Of a DNA stretch of 64,000 nt, positions 35,778 through 45,096 are shown one piece after another (positions within the stretch are counted from its first letter, which is position 1; each line of letters opens with the position of its first letter). Source of the DNA: CAMDMI01 sp044379485 (GTDB taxonomy: Bacteria; Bacteroidota; Bacteroidia; Cytophagales; Flexibacteraceae); NCBI GenBank assembly GCA_044379485.1, contig JBIPOE010000002.1:88138-152137 (forward strand), in the 5' to 3' direction. The position numbers were made by a program, and so were the translations under genes. The notes below the pieces were generated by a model. It saw only the letters and a program-made list of their open reading frames with translations, had not been told where the DNA came from and searched no databases.

Positions 35778-36518
35778 TTACTTATCCATCATAACCCCAA
35801 AAACCTGCATTTCCTTTCCTGTGTAAACCTTCAACTGATACAAACCCGCCGGAAGTTTTGAAACTGATATCGATGAGATGTATCTACCCTTTTCCTTAAA
35901 TACAATTTTACCCAAAGCATCCATCAAAACCAGCTCTGTGGTTTGGCCGGTTTCGGGCATGTCGATGAAGAGTTTGTCTTTAACCGGTTGGGGGTAAATC
36001 CGGATTTGGCTGGATAAAATGTCTTTGCCTGTAGTAAACAATACACAATTGGAGGTATCTGCACAATTGCCTTTTGTGGTTCTCACAGCATAGCGACCAT
36101 TGTTTGGAGGGGAAAAACTTTGCTGATTAGCCCCCGGAATGGCCTGAAAATTCTGGTTGCAATCCAGCCACTGGTAGCTGTCCTGGTTGTTGGCAGCGTT
36201 AAAGCTCAGGCCATTGACGATTATGGTATCGTTGGGAATGCTATAGTTGAGCGTACTGGTGATGATGGAATCACAACCATTGGCAGCCGTTAAAGTATCT
36301 TTGTAAATACCCGGAGCATTGTAGGTTCTGGTGCCAACCTGGAGACTTTGGCCCTGGCAAAGATTTACGGTTTGGTTTTTTGTCTGGATGGGTTTGATGC
36401 TGAGGGTGAGCGTTCTGATGCTGTCGCAGCCGTTACTACCCGTTAATGTATCTTTATACGTACCAGCTTGGCTATAGCCCAGAAAGGGATCCGGGTATTG
36501 TTGGCTGGCGCATAAGGC
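35778..36518 (-). pseudogene. Detached C-terminal tail of a T9SS type A surface protein (second copy)
   Basis: The minus-strand frame is open from a stop near 36519 to 35778, and it repeats the last ~230 residues of the protein encoded at 39185-41599: the cell-surface repeats with LGYSQAGTYKDTLTGSNGCD and TVNLCQGQSLQVGTR, then the type A sorting domain IRIYPQPVKDKLFIDMPETG to the end. Most residues are identical by eye. No ATG occurs until 36086 and there is no signal peptide, so it cannot be exported alone. It is a 3' duplicate, silent or a donor for recombination. Similarity starts near 36490 (homologous to ~39895). Confidence 0.8.
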
Positions 36519-36802
36519 TTAATCTGGATTATTGAGTAGGGGAGTAGGGAAGATGTTTCCAATGGCCCCCTTCCCGATAGGCCCGAATTTGGTTTTATTG
36601 TTTTCGGGTTTAGTGAATGAGTTTCAGGTTTCAGAGTTTCAGGTTGGGGGGCAGAGTTGAAAGTCGAAAGTTCAAAGTTGTAGGTGGTTTAAATATTGAA
36701 AATCAGAGCGTTATAAAAAAATTATGAGTTTCGACTTTGACCTTTCCCTATCCACTTAAAACTGAATGCTAAAAACTAAAAACTTGAAAAATCTATGCCA
36801 CC

Positions 36803-38623
36803 TTACCGGCCAATAAGGGAGATGCTGCCTCTTGCAGTTTGAAGGGCCTCCTTGCCAAAACGGTACCGGATGGAATAAAAATACACATTGCCCATCGCCT
36901 GCCGGGAAGAGTCGATATTCCAGGCTTCACCTACCTCCTGTGTACGGAATATCAACTGACCCCAACGGTTGAAAACATTCAATTCATATTCTTCTGGTTT
37001 GCAGCTGGCTTTGGGAATAAAATCTTCGTTTATTCCGTCTTTGTTTGGCGTGAAGGCATTGGGAATATCAAGGCTGCAAGGTTCTTTTTCGCAGATTTTA
37101 ATATCCACCGATTTTTCGAGCGTGTCGCGGCCACATTCCAACTGGGCAATTGCCCGCACCTGAAATTGTCCGGAAACTGTGTAACGGTGTACTGGCGAAA
37201 AGTCGAAGGAGGAATTCAGAGGGCCGCTGCCGGGGTCGCCAAAATTCCATGTCAGCAGCTGAATGGCATTGTCGGATTGAATGGAAAATGCAACATCACC
37301 GATGCAGGAATCCAATCTTTCGGCTCTAATGGTCCCTATGCAGGGGCATTCCGGAATCCGGACGGAAAGGTAGAGGGTATCGCTGCCACAGGAAAACTGC
37401 ACAATCGCTGAAACTTGAAAAATTCCGGTATCCGAAAACCGGTGCTCAGGATTGATGGCCGTACTGGTATTGCCTGCGCCGCTCCCGTGATCGCCAAAGT
37501 TCCATTGTATCTGCTGTATGGTTCTGTTGGACTGAATGTTAAAAGCTGCATCACCCCGGCATGAATCCCGTACCTGGGCCGACATATTTCCGGTACAAGA
37601 GCAGTCGCTGATGCGAACGGAATAAAAAAGTGTATCGGTGCCGCAGGGAAAAACAGCCACGGCCCGAACCACAAAGAGGCCGGTATCTGAAAACTGGTGT
37701 ACCGGTGCAGGCACAATACTGGTATTGGCAGAACCACTTCCGGGATCACCGAAATTCCAGTTCACGGAAAGAAGCTGAGGACCGTTGATGCTGAAGTTGA
37801 TGGAATTTTGAAGGCATTTGTTTCCGGAAATATCAATGGAACCCTGGCAGGGGGAGTAATTGCTTACACAGCGAATACAGCAACCATATCTGGAAAAATA
37901 GGCATTTCGAACAGCATAATTCTGTGGGAAGGCGAGTTCAAGAAAAAATCCCATTCCGGGACCTACCTGGGTGGATAGCCAATAACTGGCAGCTGCATCG
38001 CTGCTGATTGAAAACCTGCCGGCGTTATTCCGGCCACCATTTGGAATGGCGGAGAATCCGGAAAGGTTTGTGGCATTGGTATTTGGAGGCCTCCAATAGG
38101 TAAAACCTGTGCTTTTCAAAAGTCCTCCTGCCTGGTTGGGTTGATTGCCTGGTTGCTGGGGATTTGCATTCGGGTCGAGAAAAAATATGAGCTTGTAAAG
38201 GTCTGCCATGGTGGGAACCCGCCATCCGTTTGGACATGGATTCCGTGTATCGCTGGCTACAAAAAAGTTGTATAATTTTCCTTTCGGACAATCAAAAGAG
38301 GTATCGTTTTTATAGGAGCACATCCCCGGACCGGAAAGACCGGCCCATGTGGTTGAGTCGCTTACATTCGGGATGGCATCACCATTCTGAAAACGGGTGA
38401 CTTTCAGATTTTCGGCAAACCAAACCATACTGTCTATCCGGACTGTTTTGTAAGTATTGCCATCGATATCAGCCACCTGCCCGTAGGTTATGGAAGGATT
38501 GTGTACGGTGGGTGAGCCGCAGGAATGGCTGCTTCCCTGCCCAAGGGCCCGAAAGGATGGGATTATCATCACAATGGCCAGAATGAATTGGATCAATATG
38601 CCTGAAAAAACTCTTGTTTTCAC
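36803..38623 (-). CDS. Secreted FISUMP / PKD-repeat protein with T9SS type B sorting domain
   Basis: 606 residues. The signal peptide ends near ALGQG (~residue 29). Residues ~45-255 are a FISUMP (Fibrobacter succinogenes major paralogous) domain: YGQVADIDGNTYKTVRI, FAENLKVTRFQNGDAIPN, WRVPTMADLYKLI, GFSAIPNGGRN. Three tandem PKD-like repeats follow (~84 residues each, marked by WNFGDPGSGSANTS, WNFGDHGSGAGNTS and WNFGDPGSGPLNSS). The end has IPNAFTPNKDGINEDFIPKA and NVFNRWGQLIFRTQE, the type B sorting domain. It should be displayed on or shed from the cell surface by T9SS; adhesion is a guess. G+C content looks higher than in neighbouring genes. Confidence 0.85.
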   Translation of the reverse strand: MKTRVFSGILIQFILAIVMIIPSFRALGQGSSHSCGSPTVHNPSITYGQVADIDGNTYKTVRIDSMVWFAENLKVTRFQNGDAIPNVSDSTTWAGLSGPGMCSYKNDTSFDCPKGKLYNFFVASDTRNPCPNGWRVPTMADLYKLIFFLDPNANPQQPGNQPNQAGGLLKSTGFTYWRPPNTNATNLSGFSAIPNGGRNNAGRFSISSDAAASYWLSTQVGPGMGFFLELAFPQNYAVRNAYFSRYGCCIRCVSNYSPCQGSIDISGNKCLQNSINFSINGPQLLSVNWNFGDPGSGSANTSIVPAPVHQFSDTGLFVVRAVAVFPCGTDTLFYSVRISDCSCTGNMSAQVRDSCRGDAAFNIQSNRTIQQIQWNFGDHGSGAGNTSTAINPEHRFSDTGIFQVSAIVQFSCGSDTLYLSVRIPECPCIGTIRAERLDSCIGDVAFSIQSDNAIQLLTWNFGDPGSGPLNSSFDFSPVHRYTVSGQFQVRAIAQLECGRDTLEKSVDIKICEKEPCSLDIPNAFTPNKDGINEDFIPKASCKPEEYELNVFNRWGQLIFRTQEVGEAWNIDSSRQAMGNVYFYSIRYRFGKEALQTARGSISLIGR

Positions 38624-38886
38624 TAGATTTAATGGAATGGGAACTTTTTGGTTGTCGGTACTACAAACCTTATGAGATTACAAATTTAACGAAAAAATTT
38701 TCGTCTAAAAATCCCGGCGATCTGGTGGAGGTTTTCTTGAATGGAAGCAAATTATGCTGGATGGCTTCTGCGGCAATAGCCCCGAATCTTCATTCTCTTC
38801 CATCATTCTGCCATTGTGCTTCGGATCTCCTGGCAGACAAGGCCAATTTTTATTGCCCCAATTTCGGTGTACCAAATTTTTTACAT

Positions 38887-38894
38887 TAGCTTTG
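38887..38894 (+). promoter_or_regulatory. -7 promoter box of the ZnuA/TroA fragment
   Basis: TAGCTTTG matches TAnnTTTG and lies 16 nt before the ATG at 38911, so the remnant kept its promoter. Confidence 0.4.
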
Positions 38895-38910
38895 CCAAAT
38901 TGTTTTATCC

Positions 38911-39177
38911 ATGCACCGGATTTACGCCTTTCTGATTCTGGTTTGTTGCTTTTGGGCTGATTTTACCTCCGCCGAAAAGCCCCGTGTACTGGCCACCATC
39001 AACATCATTGCCGATATGGCTGCGCATGTAGCCGGACCGCATCTGGAAATCCGTTCTCTTCTTCCCGACGGCACCGATCCGCATACCTCCCCACCTGGCT
39101 TCATACCCCACGAATTAACACAAATCTCTAAACAAAACCATACTTCCTACATTCCATTCATAACTCAACATTCATAA
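38911..39177 (+). pseudogene. N-terminal fragment of a metal ABC transporter binding protein (ZnuA/TroA/SitA-like)
   Basis: The first ~65 codons read as a signal peptide (to ~TSAEKP) and the mature start of a cluster A-I metal-binding protein: RVLATINIIADMAAHVAGPH, then LEIRSLLPDGTDPHT. In intact members the last motif is followed by YEP and contains the first metal-ligand His. Here the sequence departs straight after DPHT, becomes low-complexity (repeats of TTCATAACTCA near 39155-39182) and ends at 39177, 8 bp from the next gene's end. The rest of the ~300-residue gene is missing. Confidence 0.75.
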
Positions 39178-39184
39178 CTCATAA

Positions 39185-41599
39185 TTACCTCTCCACCATA
39201 ACCCCAAAAACCTCAACCTGATTTCCCTGAAATATTTTCAACTGATACAAACCCGCCGGAAGTTTTGAAACTGAAATCGATGGTATGTTTCTGCCTTTTT
39301 CCTTAAATACAATTCTACCCAACGCATCCAGCAAAACCAGCTCTGTGGTTTGGCCGGTTTCGGGCATGTCGATGAAGAGTTTGTCTTTTACCGGTTGGGG
39401 ATAAATTCGGATTTGGCTGTTAAGCAGGTCTTTTCCGGAGGTAAACAACAGACAATTGGAAGTATCGGCACAGTTTCCTTTTGTGGTTTTTACTGCATAG
39501 CTGCCGTTGCTGGTTGGCGTAAAGCTTTGCTGGGTTGCCCCGGCAATGGCTTGAAAATTCTGGTTGCAGTCCAGCCACTGGTAGCTGTCCTGGTTATCGG
39601 CGGCGCTGTAGCTTAAGCCATTTGCAATGATGGTATCGTTGGGAATGCTGTAGTTGAGCGTACTGGTAATGATAGAATCGCAACCGTTGGCAGCTGTTAA
39701 AGTATCTTTGTAAATGCCTGCTGTGCTGTAGATTCTGGTGCCAACCTGCAGGCTTTGGCCCTGGCAAAGATTTACAGTTTGGATTTTAGTTTGGATGGGT
39801 TTGATGCTAAGGGTGAGTGTTCTGATGCTGTCGCAGCCGTTACTGCCCGTTAATGTATCTTTGTATGTACCCGTCTGGCTATAGCCCAGAAAGGAAGAGC
39901 CGGGACAAATACTTTGGCTGATGGCGCTGGCTGTGGGTTGGTTTACTTTAACCTCCACCACATTGCTTTTGGCATAGCAACCGAGGCTATCGTAAATGTA
40001 GCAATGGTAGCGGCCTGGTTTTTTGATGGTGATGGTTTGGCTGGTATCGCTGGTGCTCCATTGGTATTTTTGGAAAGAAGAGCAGCTGAGGGTGAGGCTA
40101 TCTCCCTGGCAAATGGTTTGGGTGCTCATTGCGGAAAGGCTTGGGCTGGATAGGTTGCAGTTGCCGAGGCGGGCGAGGAACAGGTCTGATTGTTGAGGAA
40201 AGCCTTGACCAGATGGGGTTAACGGTAAAGTAAAATTATCCAAAGCCAAAGGAGGGGTATCGCTCGGGTTGGGATAAAAAGACCAATTACCTTGAGAAAA
40301 AATGTTTCCCATATTATCAGTTTTTACATCAACAATATTGCGCCATCCACCGGGCAAGGATTTTAACCATTTGGCTCTCAGGTTTTTTTTGTCTAATTTT
40401 AGGATAAATGGGCCTTCATCGGCTATTGGGCTACCCAAGTCGTCTATCGTAAAACTCCCGGATGAAAACCCGGCCACAATTAGGTTTCCAAGTGAATCCT
40501 CTGAAAGCCCATTTAAATAGTCTGGACGGTTAGAACCAAAAATTCGGGCCATGGTAGCTTTTCCTTCCCTGGAATAATGAACCAAATAAAAATTTTCGTT
40601 TGAATCGAAAAAAGTGGATGGTGGTTCATTAATAACACTAATACTATCGAACAAGACTGAACCTGTTGAATAAGCGGGGCCAGCCACCCAAACGCCGCCA
40701 TCCGAAGCGGGTATTACAACATTAGGCCTTGTACCACCAATTTCAAAAGGCGGACATGTACTACGCCTTACCCATTTTAATTGAAAATTAGTATCTATTG
40801 AAGCAACAAAACCATGTGTTTGGTCTTGTAAGGCAGGGGGTACCTGAATAAATGTAGAATCGATTTCCACACTATTATTTGCATAGCTTCCAATAAAATA
40901 AATTCGGTCTTGAGTGCAGGTGATTGGATTGTATGTTCCTTGAAATTTTCCCAAAGATCGGGCATTAACTAATTTTCCTGAAGTATCTACTTTAAGGATA
41001 TAAGCCGTTGTGTCCGAAAGGATAAATTCATTGATAGTATCTTTCGGAAAACCAGACTGGCGCAAAAAAATTGTATATCTTTCATTTAGTCTGGTAAAAT
41101 TGGAAAACATATAGTATTTTGGGCTTTTCTTAGTCCAGACAACTTGATTGTTTTTTGATATTTTTATTGTCGAATAGTGAAAAGTTCCAAGTGTCGGATC
41201 AAACAGAATCGTATGGCCCAAAATGGTTACAGATTGGGTGTGATAAATAGTCAGGTAGGTGTTGTCTTGGGCATCCATATAGAAGTTAATTGGAAAAATG
41301 GAGTAATCTCCGCCAGCTGGAATTGCTGATCTTACCTGCCAAATAATCTGATTGTTTTTATCCAATTTTACTACAATACTGGAAAGGGGACCGGAGGCTG
41401 GAATATTGGAACTTCCGAAAATCAAAACCGGGCTTCTTGTGGTTATTTTTAAATACCTACTGCCATCTTTATCTATTTCAATTTGATCCAGCATTTCGAA
41501 CTGGTTGCCTCCTATTTTTATCGCATTGGAATAGCGGGGAGTTTGAGCATATAGAGTAAAAGAACCGAATAAGAGAATAAAGAGTAGCAGCTTAGGCAT
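39185..41599 (-). CDS. Secreted T9SS type A surface protein
   Basis: 804 residues. The signal peptide ends near TLYAQ (residue ~19). Residues ~25-480 carry SBBP-like beta-propeller repeats (VVKLDKNNQIIWQ, VVWTKK, KLDKKNLRAKWLKSLPGGW). Residues ~490-720 contain Ig-like and Cys-bearing repeats (TICQGDSLTLSCSSFQKYQW, SICPGSSFLGYSQTGTYKDT, LCQGQSLQVGTR, NGCDSIITSTL). The last ~75 residues are the type A sorting domain (IRIYPQPVKDKLFIDMP). Its final ~230 residues are duplicated at 35778-36518. It is expected to be exported across the outer membrane by T9SS with cleavage of the tail; the function is unknown. Confidence 0.85.
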   Translation of the reverse strand: MPKLLLFILLFGSFTLYAQTPRYSNAIKIGGNQFEMLDQIEIDKDGSRYLKITTRSPVLIFGSSNIPASGPLSSIVVKLDKNNQIIWQVRSAIPAGGDYSIFPINFYMDAQDNTYLTIYHTQSVTILGHTILFDPTLGTFHYSTIKISKNNQVVWTKKSPKYYMFSNFTRLNERYTIFLRQSGFPKDTINEFILSDTTAYILKVDTSGKLVNARSLGKFQGTYNPITCTQDRIYFIGSYANNSVEIDSTFIQVPPALQDQTHGFVASIDTNFQLKWVRRSTCPPFEIGGTRPNVVIPASDGGVWVAGPAYSTGSVLFDSISVINEPPSTFFDSNENFYLVHYSREGKATMARIFGSNRPDYLNGLSEDSLGNLIVAGFSSGSFTIDDLGSPIADEGPFILKLDKKNLRAKWLKSLPGGWRNIVDVKTDNMGNIFSQGNWSFYPNPSDTPPLALDNFTLPLTPSGQGFPQQSDLFLARLGNCNLSSPSLSAMSTQTICQGDSLTLSCSSFQKYQWSTSDTSQTITIKKPGRYHCYIYDSLGCYAKSNVVEVKVNQPTASAISQSICPGSSFLGYSQTGTYKDTLTGSNGCDSIRTLTLSIKPIQTKIQTVNLCQGQSLQVGTRIYSTAGIYKDTLTAANGCDSIITSTLNYSIPNDTIIANGLSYSAADNQDSYQWLDCNQNFQAIAGATQQSFTPTSNGSYAVKTTKGNCADTSNCLLFTSGKDLLNSQIRIYPQPVKDKLFIDMPETGQTTELVLLDALGRIVFKEKGRNIPSISVSKLPAGLYQLKIFQGNQVEVFGVMVER

Positions 41600-41635
41600 A
41601 TTCGTTGGTGATTCAAAAGAGTAGGTAATAAATAA

Positions 41636-41661
41636 GCAGATCGAGATTTCTCCCGATCTGC
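41636..41661 (-). terminator. Terminator-like hairpin behind the 934-residue surface protein gene
   Basis: GCAGATCG (41636-41643) pairs with CGATCTGC (41654-41661), with further pairing (AGA/TCT) in the loop. On the minus strand it is followed by TTATTTATT, a modest U-tract. Confidence 0.5.
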
Positions 41662-41679
41662 CTTCAATATAACAGAGAT

Positions 41680-44484
41680 TTAATCGGTAATAATTATTTT
41701 CTCCGAATAGACTTTGTCACCTACTTGAATAAGAAGGTTGTAGTTTCCGGTGGGAAGGTTCTCCCGAAAGGAGACTTCCTTAGAATTAACTTCGATCTTC
41801 CTAACTTCTCTTCCAGATGCATCAAGTAAAATCAATTTGGCTTCTCCTGTTTCCCTTTTCTGATTAAATACTACTTTGAACTCGCCTTTATTTGGATTAG
41901 GGTAAATGGAGCCTATCTGAGTAGGTAAAGATTTTCTAGCACTCAACGCCTTTTCAGATTGATTATTTCCGACTCCGGGGCTTTGAGCCCAACCAGCTAA
42001 TGGTCTACATTGCCTATATTGACAAGTGCCCCCAGTGAATTGAACAGTTCCTTGCACACCATAATTAATTGTTGCACCAGTTGCAGTATTCAGCGACCAG
42101 GTTGTATTTTGAGGGTTTATTCCTCCTGCAGTTAAAAGTATATTTTCAGTTGCTGAAGTAGGTGTTCCCAAAACACAATTACGGGTAAAATACCAACCTG
42201 CATTAGTGGAAATAGGTGTATTCCATACGGTTTGAAACGAGGTTGGTGTAGCAATGGCTGGCGGTTGAATCGCTAAAATACCATTTGAGCTTAGGTTAAG
42301 TGGATTTAAATTAATAACTTGTTGGTTAACCGGGGTAGTAGGGGCGTTCGGATTAAAACCATCATTTCGCATTAATGTAATAGCTGTTGTTGAACTGGTG
42401 CAGCCCGGAACATTGTGGGAAATGGTGTAATTCCCAAGAGTTGCAGTTACCTCTGTTCTGCTAATTGGCACATTTAATATGTTTCCAGTTGGCACCAAGC
42501 CAGAAACAGAATTTATGGTTGCGTTGTTGGTCGGATCCCTTAAAATAGAATTCGCTCCTCCTGTACGGGTTATGGTATAGGTTCCATAATTTTGTGCATT
42601 CCCTATGTTGACTTCTGCCGTGATTCCAGGTAATCCGCTACCTATGCAGGCAGTAGGTGTGGTAACAGAAGTAGGTTGCACAACCGCACCAATACTAAAA
42701 ACTGCGGCAGGTGCCGAACATGCAGGACTGGACGCGGGTACAGTATAGGTAGCAGTTAAGTTACCGTTTGCTGCTCCGCTTAACCGGTTCAAAGTAGTGG
42801 TGTTTCCCCCTGAGGCAGGACTTACAGAATTATTTAAACCAGTCACCGAATAGGTATAGCCAGAAGTAACAGCAGGAGCAAAAGTTAAATTTGTTGCGGA
42901 TGGCACGGAAGTGCAAAGGCCTGAGGGGGAAGTTAGTGTAACGGCGGCTGGTCTAATATTAATTTTGTAAGGAACGGCTGTACATCCTCCTCCAAAACTT
43001 AAATTGAGAATATATGCCCCCGGGGTGGTTTGTGGCGTAGCTGGTGGAATTGCTCCTGGTCTTAATATTGTACCGCCACCTGTAAAGACCCAATTTGGAG
43101 CGGGAGCTACAGTAACGGGGGTCCATGAAAAGCTATTTAAATTAGCCACGCCTGACCCAGTTGCGAAACCAGCAGTTGTGAATACCCCTTGATTGGTGCA
43201 ATTGTTCAAACTAATAAGGCCTGAGACTTGGGTAGGCGGAATTCGATTGATATTATAGGTAAAGGTCTGATTGCCTCCGCATCCTCCTCTTACAGTTAAA
43301 ATAATAGTTCCAGGATTGTTGTTAATGTTTGAAATGGTAATTGAGGTGGCGTTTACGATTTTGTAGGGAAGAGAGGGTCCTGAGGTAGCTGGATTTGTAT
43401 TCCAAAAGTTAGCAGAATTACCAGATTGGCCAAAATCCCAATCATACTGCAGACCCGAAACTTGTGTAACTGAAAACGTTACATTAGTGGTAGTGTTTGG
43501 CTGAGTTACGAAAGCCAGGCAATTGGAACCGGTTGTAGATAATGTAACGGGAGATGGTATAAATGTAAGATTGTTTGAAGTCATTCTAACGACCGGATTT
43601 GCAATTCCTGATTGAAGTCGCACAGAAGAAAAAGCACAGTTTGTCCTATTATTTGGCGCCTGTCCCCTGGCTGTTGGGGTATTTGACTGACCATGGTAAC
43701 AATAAAGATTGGCACTAGCAGGAACAGTTGTACCCGTTCGAATGGTTATTGAACTATAGTCAGTTGAGCTGTATTGGAATGTAGCTCCAGTAATTTCTGA
43801 GAAGTCCCAGTTGTACTGATCAATTCCAATCCCAACAAATGGATTGTCCTGCATGGTCGCCTCAACAGAATATGTATAGTTTGTAAGAGGCTGCAAACAG
43901 GCAGGCCCAGTAATTAAGGAAACAGAGGTATTTCCAGTAGCCGCAGGAACAGTGGTATAAACAAATTGCTTTACCAGATCGATTGTAAAGCTGGCCCGGA
44001 TTCTAGCCACCTTTACACAGGTATCACCTGTTGCTAAATTCTGTGGAGGGTACGTATAACTAAAGGTAATCATACCCTTGCTTTGACCTCTATCGTTTAC
44101 AGACTGTAACGAAGCTCCTATATTTCTATTTGCCCTGTTAACATTTCCAACCGCAAACGACAAAGTGTTGGCCCGAACATCTAAATTTAATGGAGAATTT
44201 TGACTTGCTATGTCACCTTTAGCAGTCCACACAAAGTCGCTGGAATAGGCTGGAAGGTTGGAGACGGTGAATGTTACCGGATTTGTCACAATATTTACGT
44301 TATTTATTATTGCCGTCCAAGGAAATGCAACCGTTGATCCAATGGGTATGTTGGTGGAAGCCGTTTGAAGCACTCCGGCATTCAATCTTTGCAATGGTAT
44401 TGATGACGTTACTATTTGAGCAGACACTTGCGAAACCAGGGCAATACCAAAAAAGGTAAAAGCCCATTTTAAAATTTTTTTCAT
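41680..44484 (-). CDS. Secreted multi-domain beta-sandwich protein with T9SS type A sorting domain
   Basis: 934 residues, 80 bp upstream of the other type A protein on the same strand. The signal peptide ends near VSAQ (residue ~22). The body is Gly/Thr/Asn-rich beta structure with PKD-like domains (YNWDFSEITG, YDWDFGQSGN) and Cys pairs, and it ends in the type A tail GSIYPNPNKGEFKVVFNQKR. Low-complexity TNP/TSG-rich stretches are abundant. It is probably a surface-exposed protein, but no catalytic domain is visible. Because both sorted proteins are adjacent and co-oriented they may be an operon, although a hairpin (41636-41661) separates them. Confidence 0.8.
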   Translation of the reverse strand: MKKILKWAFTFFGIALVSQVSAQIVTSSIPLQRLNAGVLQTASTNIPIGSTVAFPWTAIINNVNIVTNPVTFTVSNLPAYSSDFVWTAKGDIASQNSPLNLDVRANTLSFAVGNVNRANRNIGASLQSVNDRGQSKGMITFSYTYPPQNLATGDTCVKVARIRASFTIDLVKQFVYTTVPAATGNTSVSLITGPACLQPLTNYTYSVEATMQDNPFVGIGIDQYNWDFSEITGATFQYSSTDYSSITIRTGTTVPASANLYCYHGQSNTPTARGQAPNNRTNCAFSSVRLQSGIANPVVRMTSNNLTFIPSPVTLSTTGSNCLAFVTQPNTTTNVTFSVTQVSGLQYDWDFGQSGNSANFWNTNPATSGPSLPYKIVNATSITISNINNNPGTIILTVRGGCGGNQTFTYNINRIPPTQVSGLISLNNCTNQGVFTTAGFATGSGVANLNSFSWTPVTVAPAPNWVFTGGGTILRPGAIPPATPQTTPGAYILNLSFGGGCTAVPYKINIRPAAVTLTSPSGLCTSVPSATNLTFAPAVTSGYTYSVTGLNNSVSPASGGNTTTLNRLSGAANGNLTATYTVPASSPACSAPAAVFSIGAVVQPTSVTTPTACIGSGLPGITAEVNIGNAQNYGTYTITRTGGANSILRDPTNNATINSVSGLVPTGNILNVPISRTEVTATLGNYTISHNVPGCTSSTTAITLMRNDGFNPNAPTTPVNQQVINLNPLNLSSNGILAIQPPAIATPTSFQTVWNTPISTNAGWYFTRNCVLGTPTSATENILLTAGGINPQNTTWSLNTATGATINYGVQGTVQFTGGTCQYRQCRPLAGWAQSPGVGNNQSEKALSARKSLPTQIGSIYPNPNKGEFKVVFNQKRETGEAKLILLDASGREVRKIEVNSKEVSFRENLPTGNYNLLIQVGDKVYSEKIIITD

Positions 44485-44624
44485 AAAAGGAATAATTAAA
44501 AATTAAACGATTGATCCCACCCCACTACTTCACCTCGGGGGCAGCTACAAGGCATTTGTCGCTATCCAAAATTTGTAAAACGGATACCCATTTCAGGGCA
44601 AAAAACCAATCGTTGAAAAATTCC

Positions 44625-44632
44625 TACCTTTG
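44625..44632 (+). promoter_or_regulatory. -7 promoter box for the candidate structured RNA
   Basis: TACCTTTG matches TAnnTTTG exactly; a TTG lies only 9 bp upstream, closer than a normal -33 element. It is the only exact box in this gap. Confidence 0.4.
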
Positions 44633-44743
44633 TAGCCCCTCAGCGTTGGGGTAGGTTTCTTGTTGGCTGGTTCTTTTGGGAACGGCCTGCCAGCAATCTC
44701 CCATTGCCAGCAAGCTCGTCCTCTGGGCGGGCTTGTTTTTTTA
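44633..44743 (+). ncRNA. Candidate structured small RNA (rod-like, 6S-RNA-like architecture)
   Basis: About 110 nt between a perfect -7 box and a U-tract. AGCCC near the 5' end can pair with GGGCT near the 3' end; inside this, TGGGG...TCCCA and CTTGTTGGC...GCCAGCAAG (G-U tolerated) pair, ending in a hairpin around GGTTC/GGAAC. GCCAGCAA occurs twice, so alternative pairing is possible, and the 3' copy overlaps the terminator arm CAAGCTCG. The unpaired TAGGTTTC on one side gives a rod with an internal bulge, reminiscent of 6S RNA, but I cannot identify the family. No conserved SRP RNA motif (GGAAGG/GCAGCC) is seen. Confidence 0.4.
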
Positions 44744-44751
44744 GGTTGATA

Positions 44752-45096
44752 CTATTGTTTTTCTATTCGCTGAAATGAAATGGATAAACGATTTGTTTTA
44801 ATGATCAGGCCAGGATGCAGGTTTTGTTTCCCAAAATCTTCTTCAATACCAACGTGTAGAAAATCCATTTGAATGAAGGTTTTCTTCCTTTGAACAGGAC
44901 CATTCCATAATTCGATTGAAATTTCAATGCTCATAGATACGTTTTGAATTGGTTCTTGAAAACGGGCGTGCTTTTGTTCGGTCAAATGTATCAGCAGCCG
45001 GTTCTCCGCAATGGTTAAATGTGCAGGCGTGTACTCATTTTCTCCCGGCGTGTATAAATCGGTTGTCGGGCTTTGTGTAATGTTGCATGCAGAAAA
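44752..45096 (-). pseudogene. Possible lipoprotein gene remnant
   Basis: The minus-strand frame is open for 114 codons from an upstream TAG at 45097-45099 to the TAG at 44752. It begins FSACNITQSPTTDLYTPGEN, in which SAC resembles a lipobox without the preceding signal-peptide hydrophobic stretch; the start of the kinase gene on the other strand lies where that stretch should be. Only a TTG at 44985 would give an in-frame start. No family is recognised. It could be a chance open frame. Confidence 0.3.

Noticed and set aside
36602..36670. Repeated GTTTCAGGTTTCAGAGTTTCAGG motif resembling a CRISPR-like or MITE repeat
   Set aside because: Units are short, irregular and without spacers of constant length; it is a simple low-complexity patch in a degraded gap.
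37336..37749. 137-codon minus-strand frame and long plus-strand frames over 36.8-38 kb
   Set aside because: They arise from the G+C-rich PKD repeats of the secreted protein in this region; they have no start context or family.
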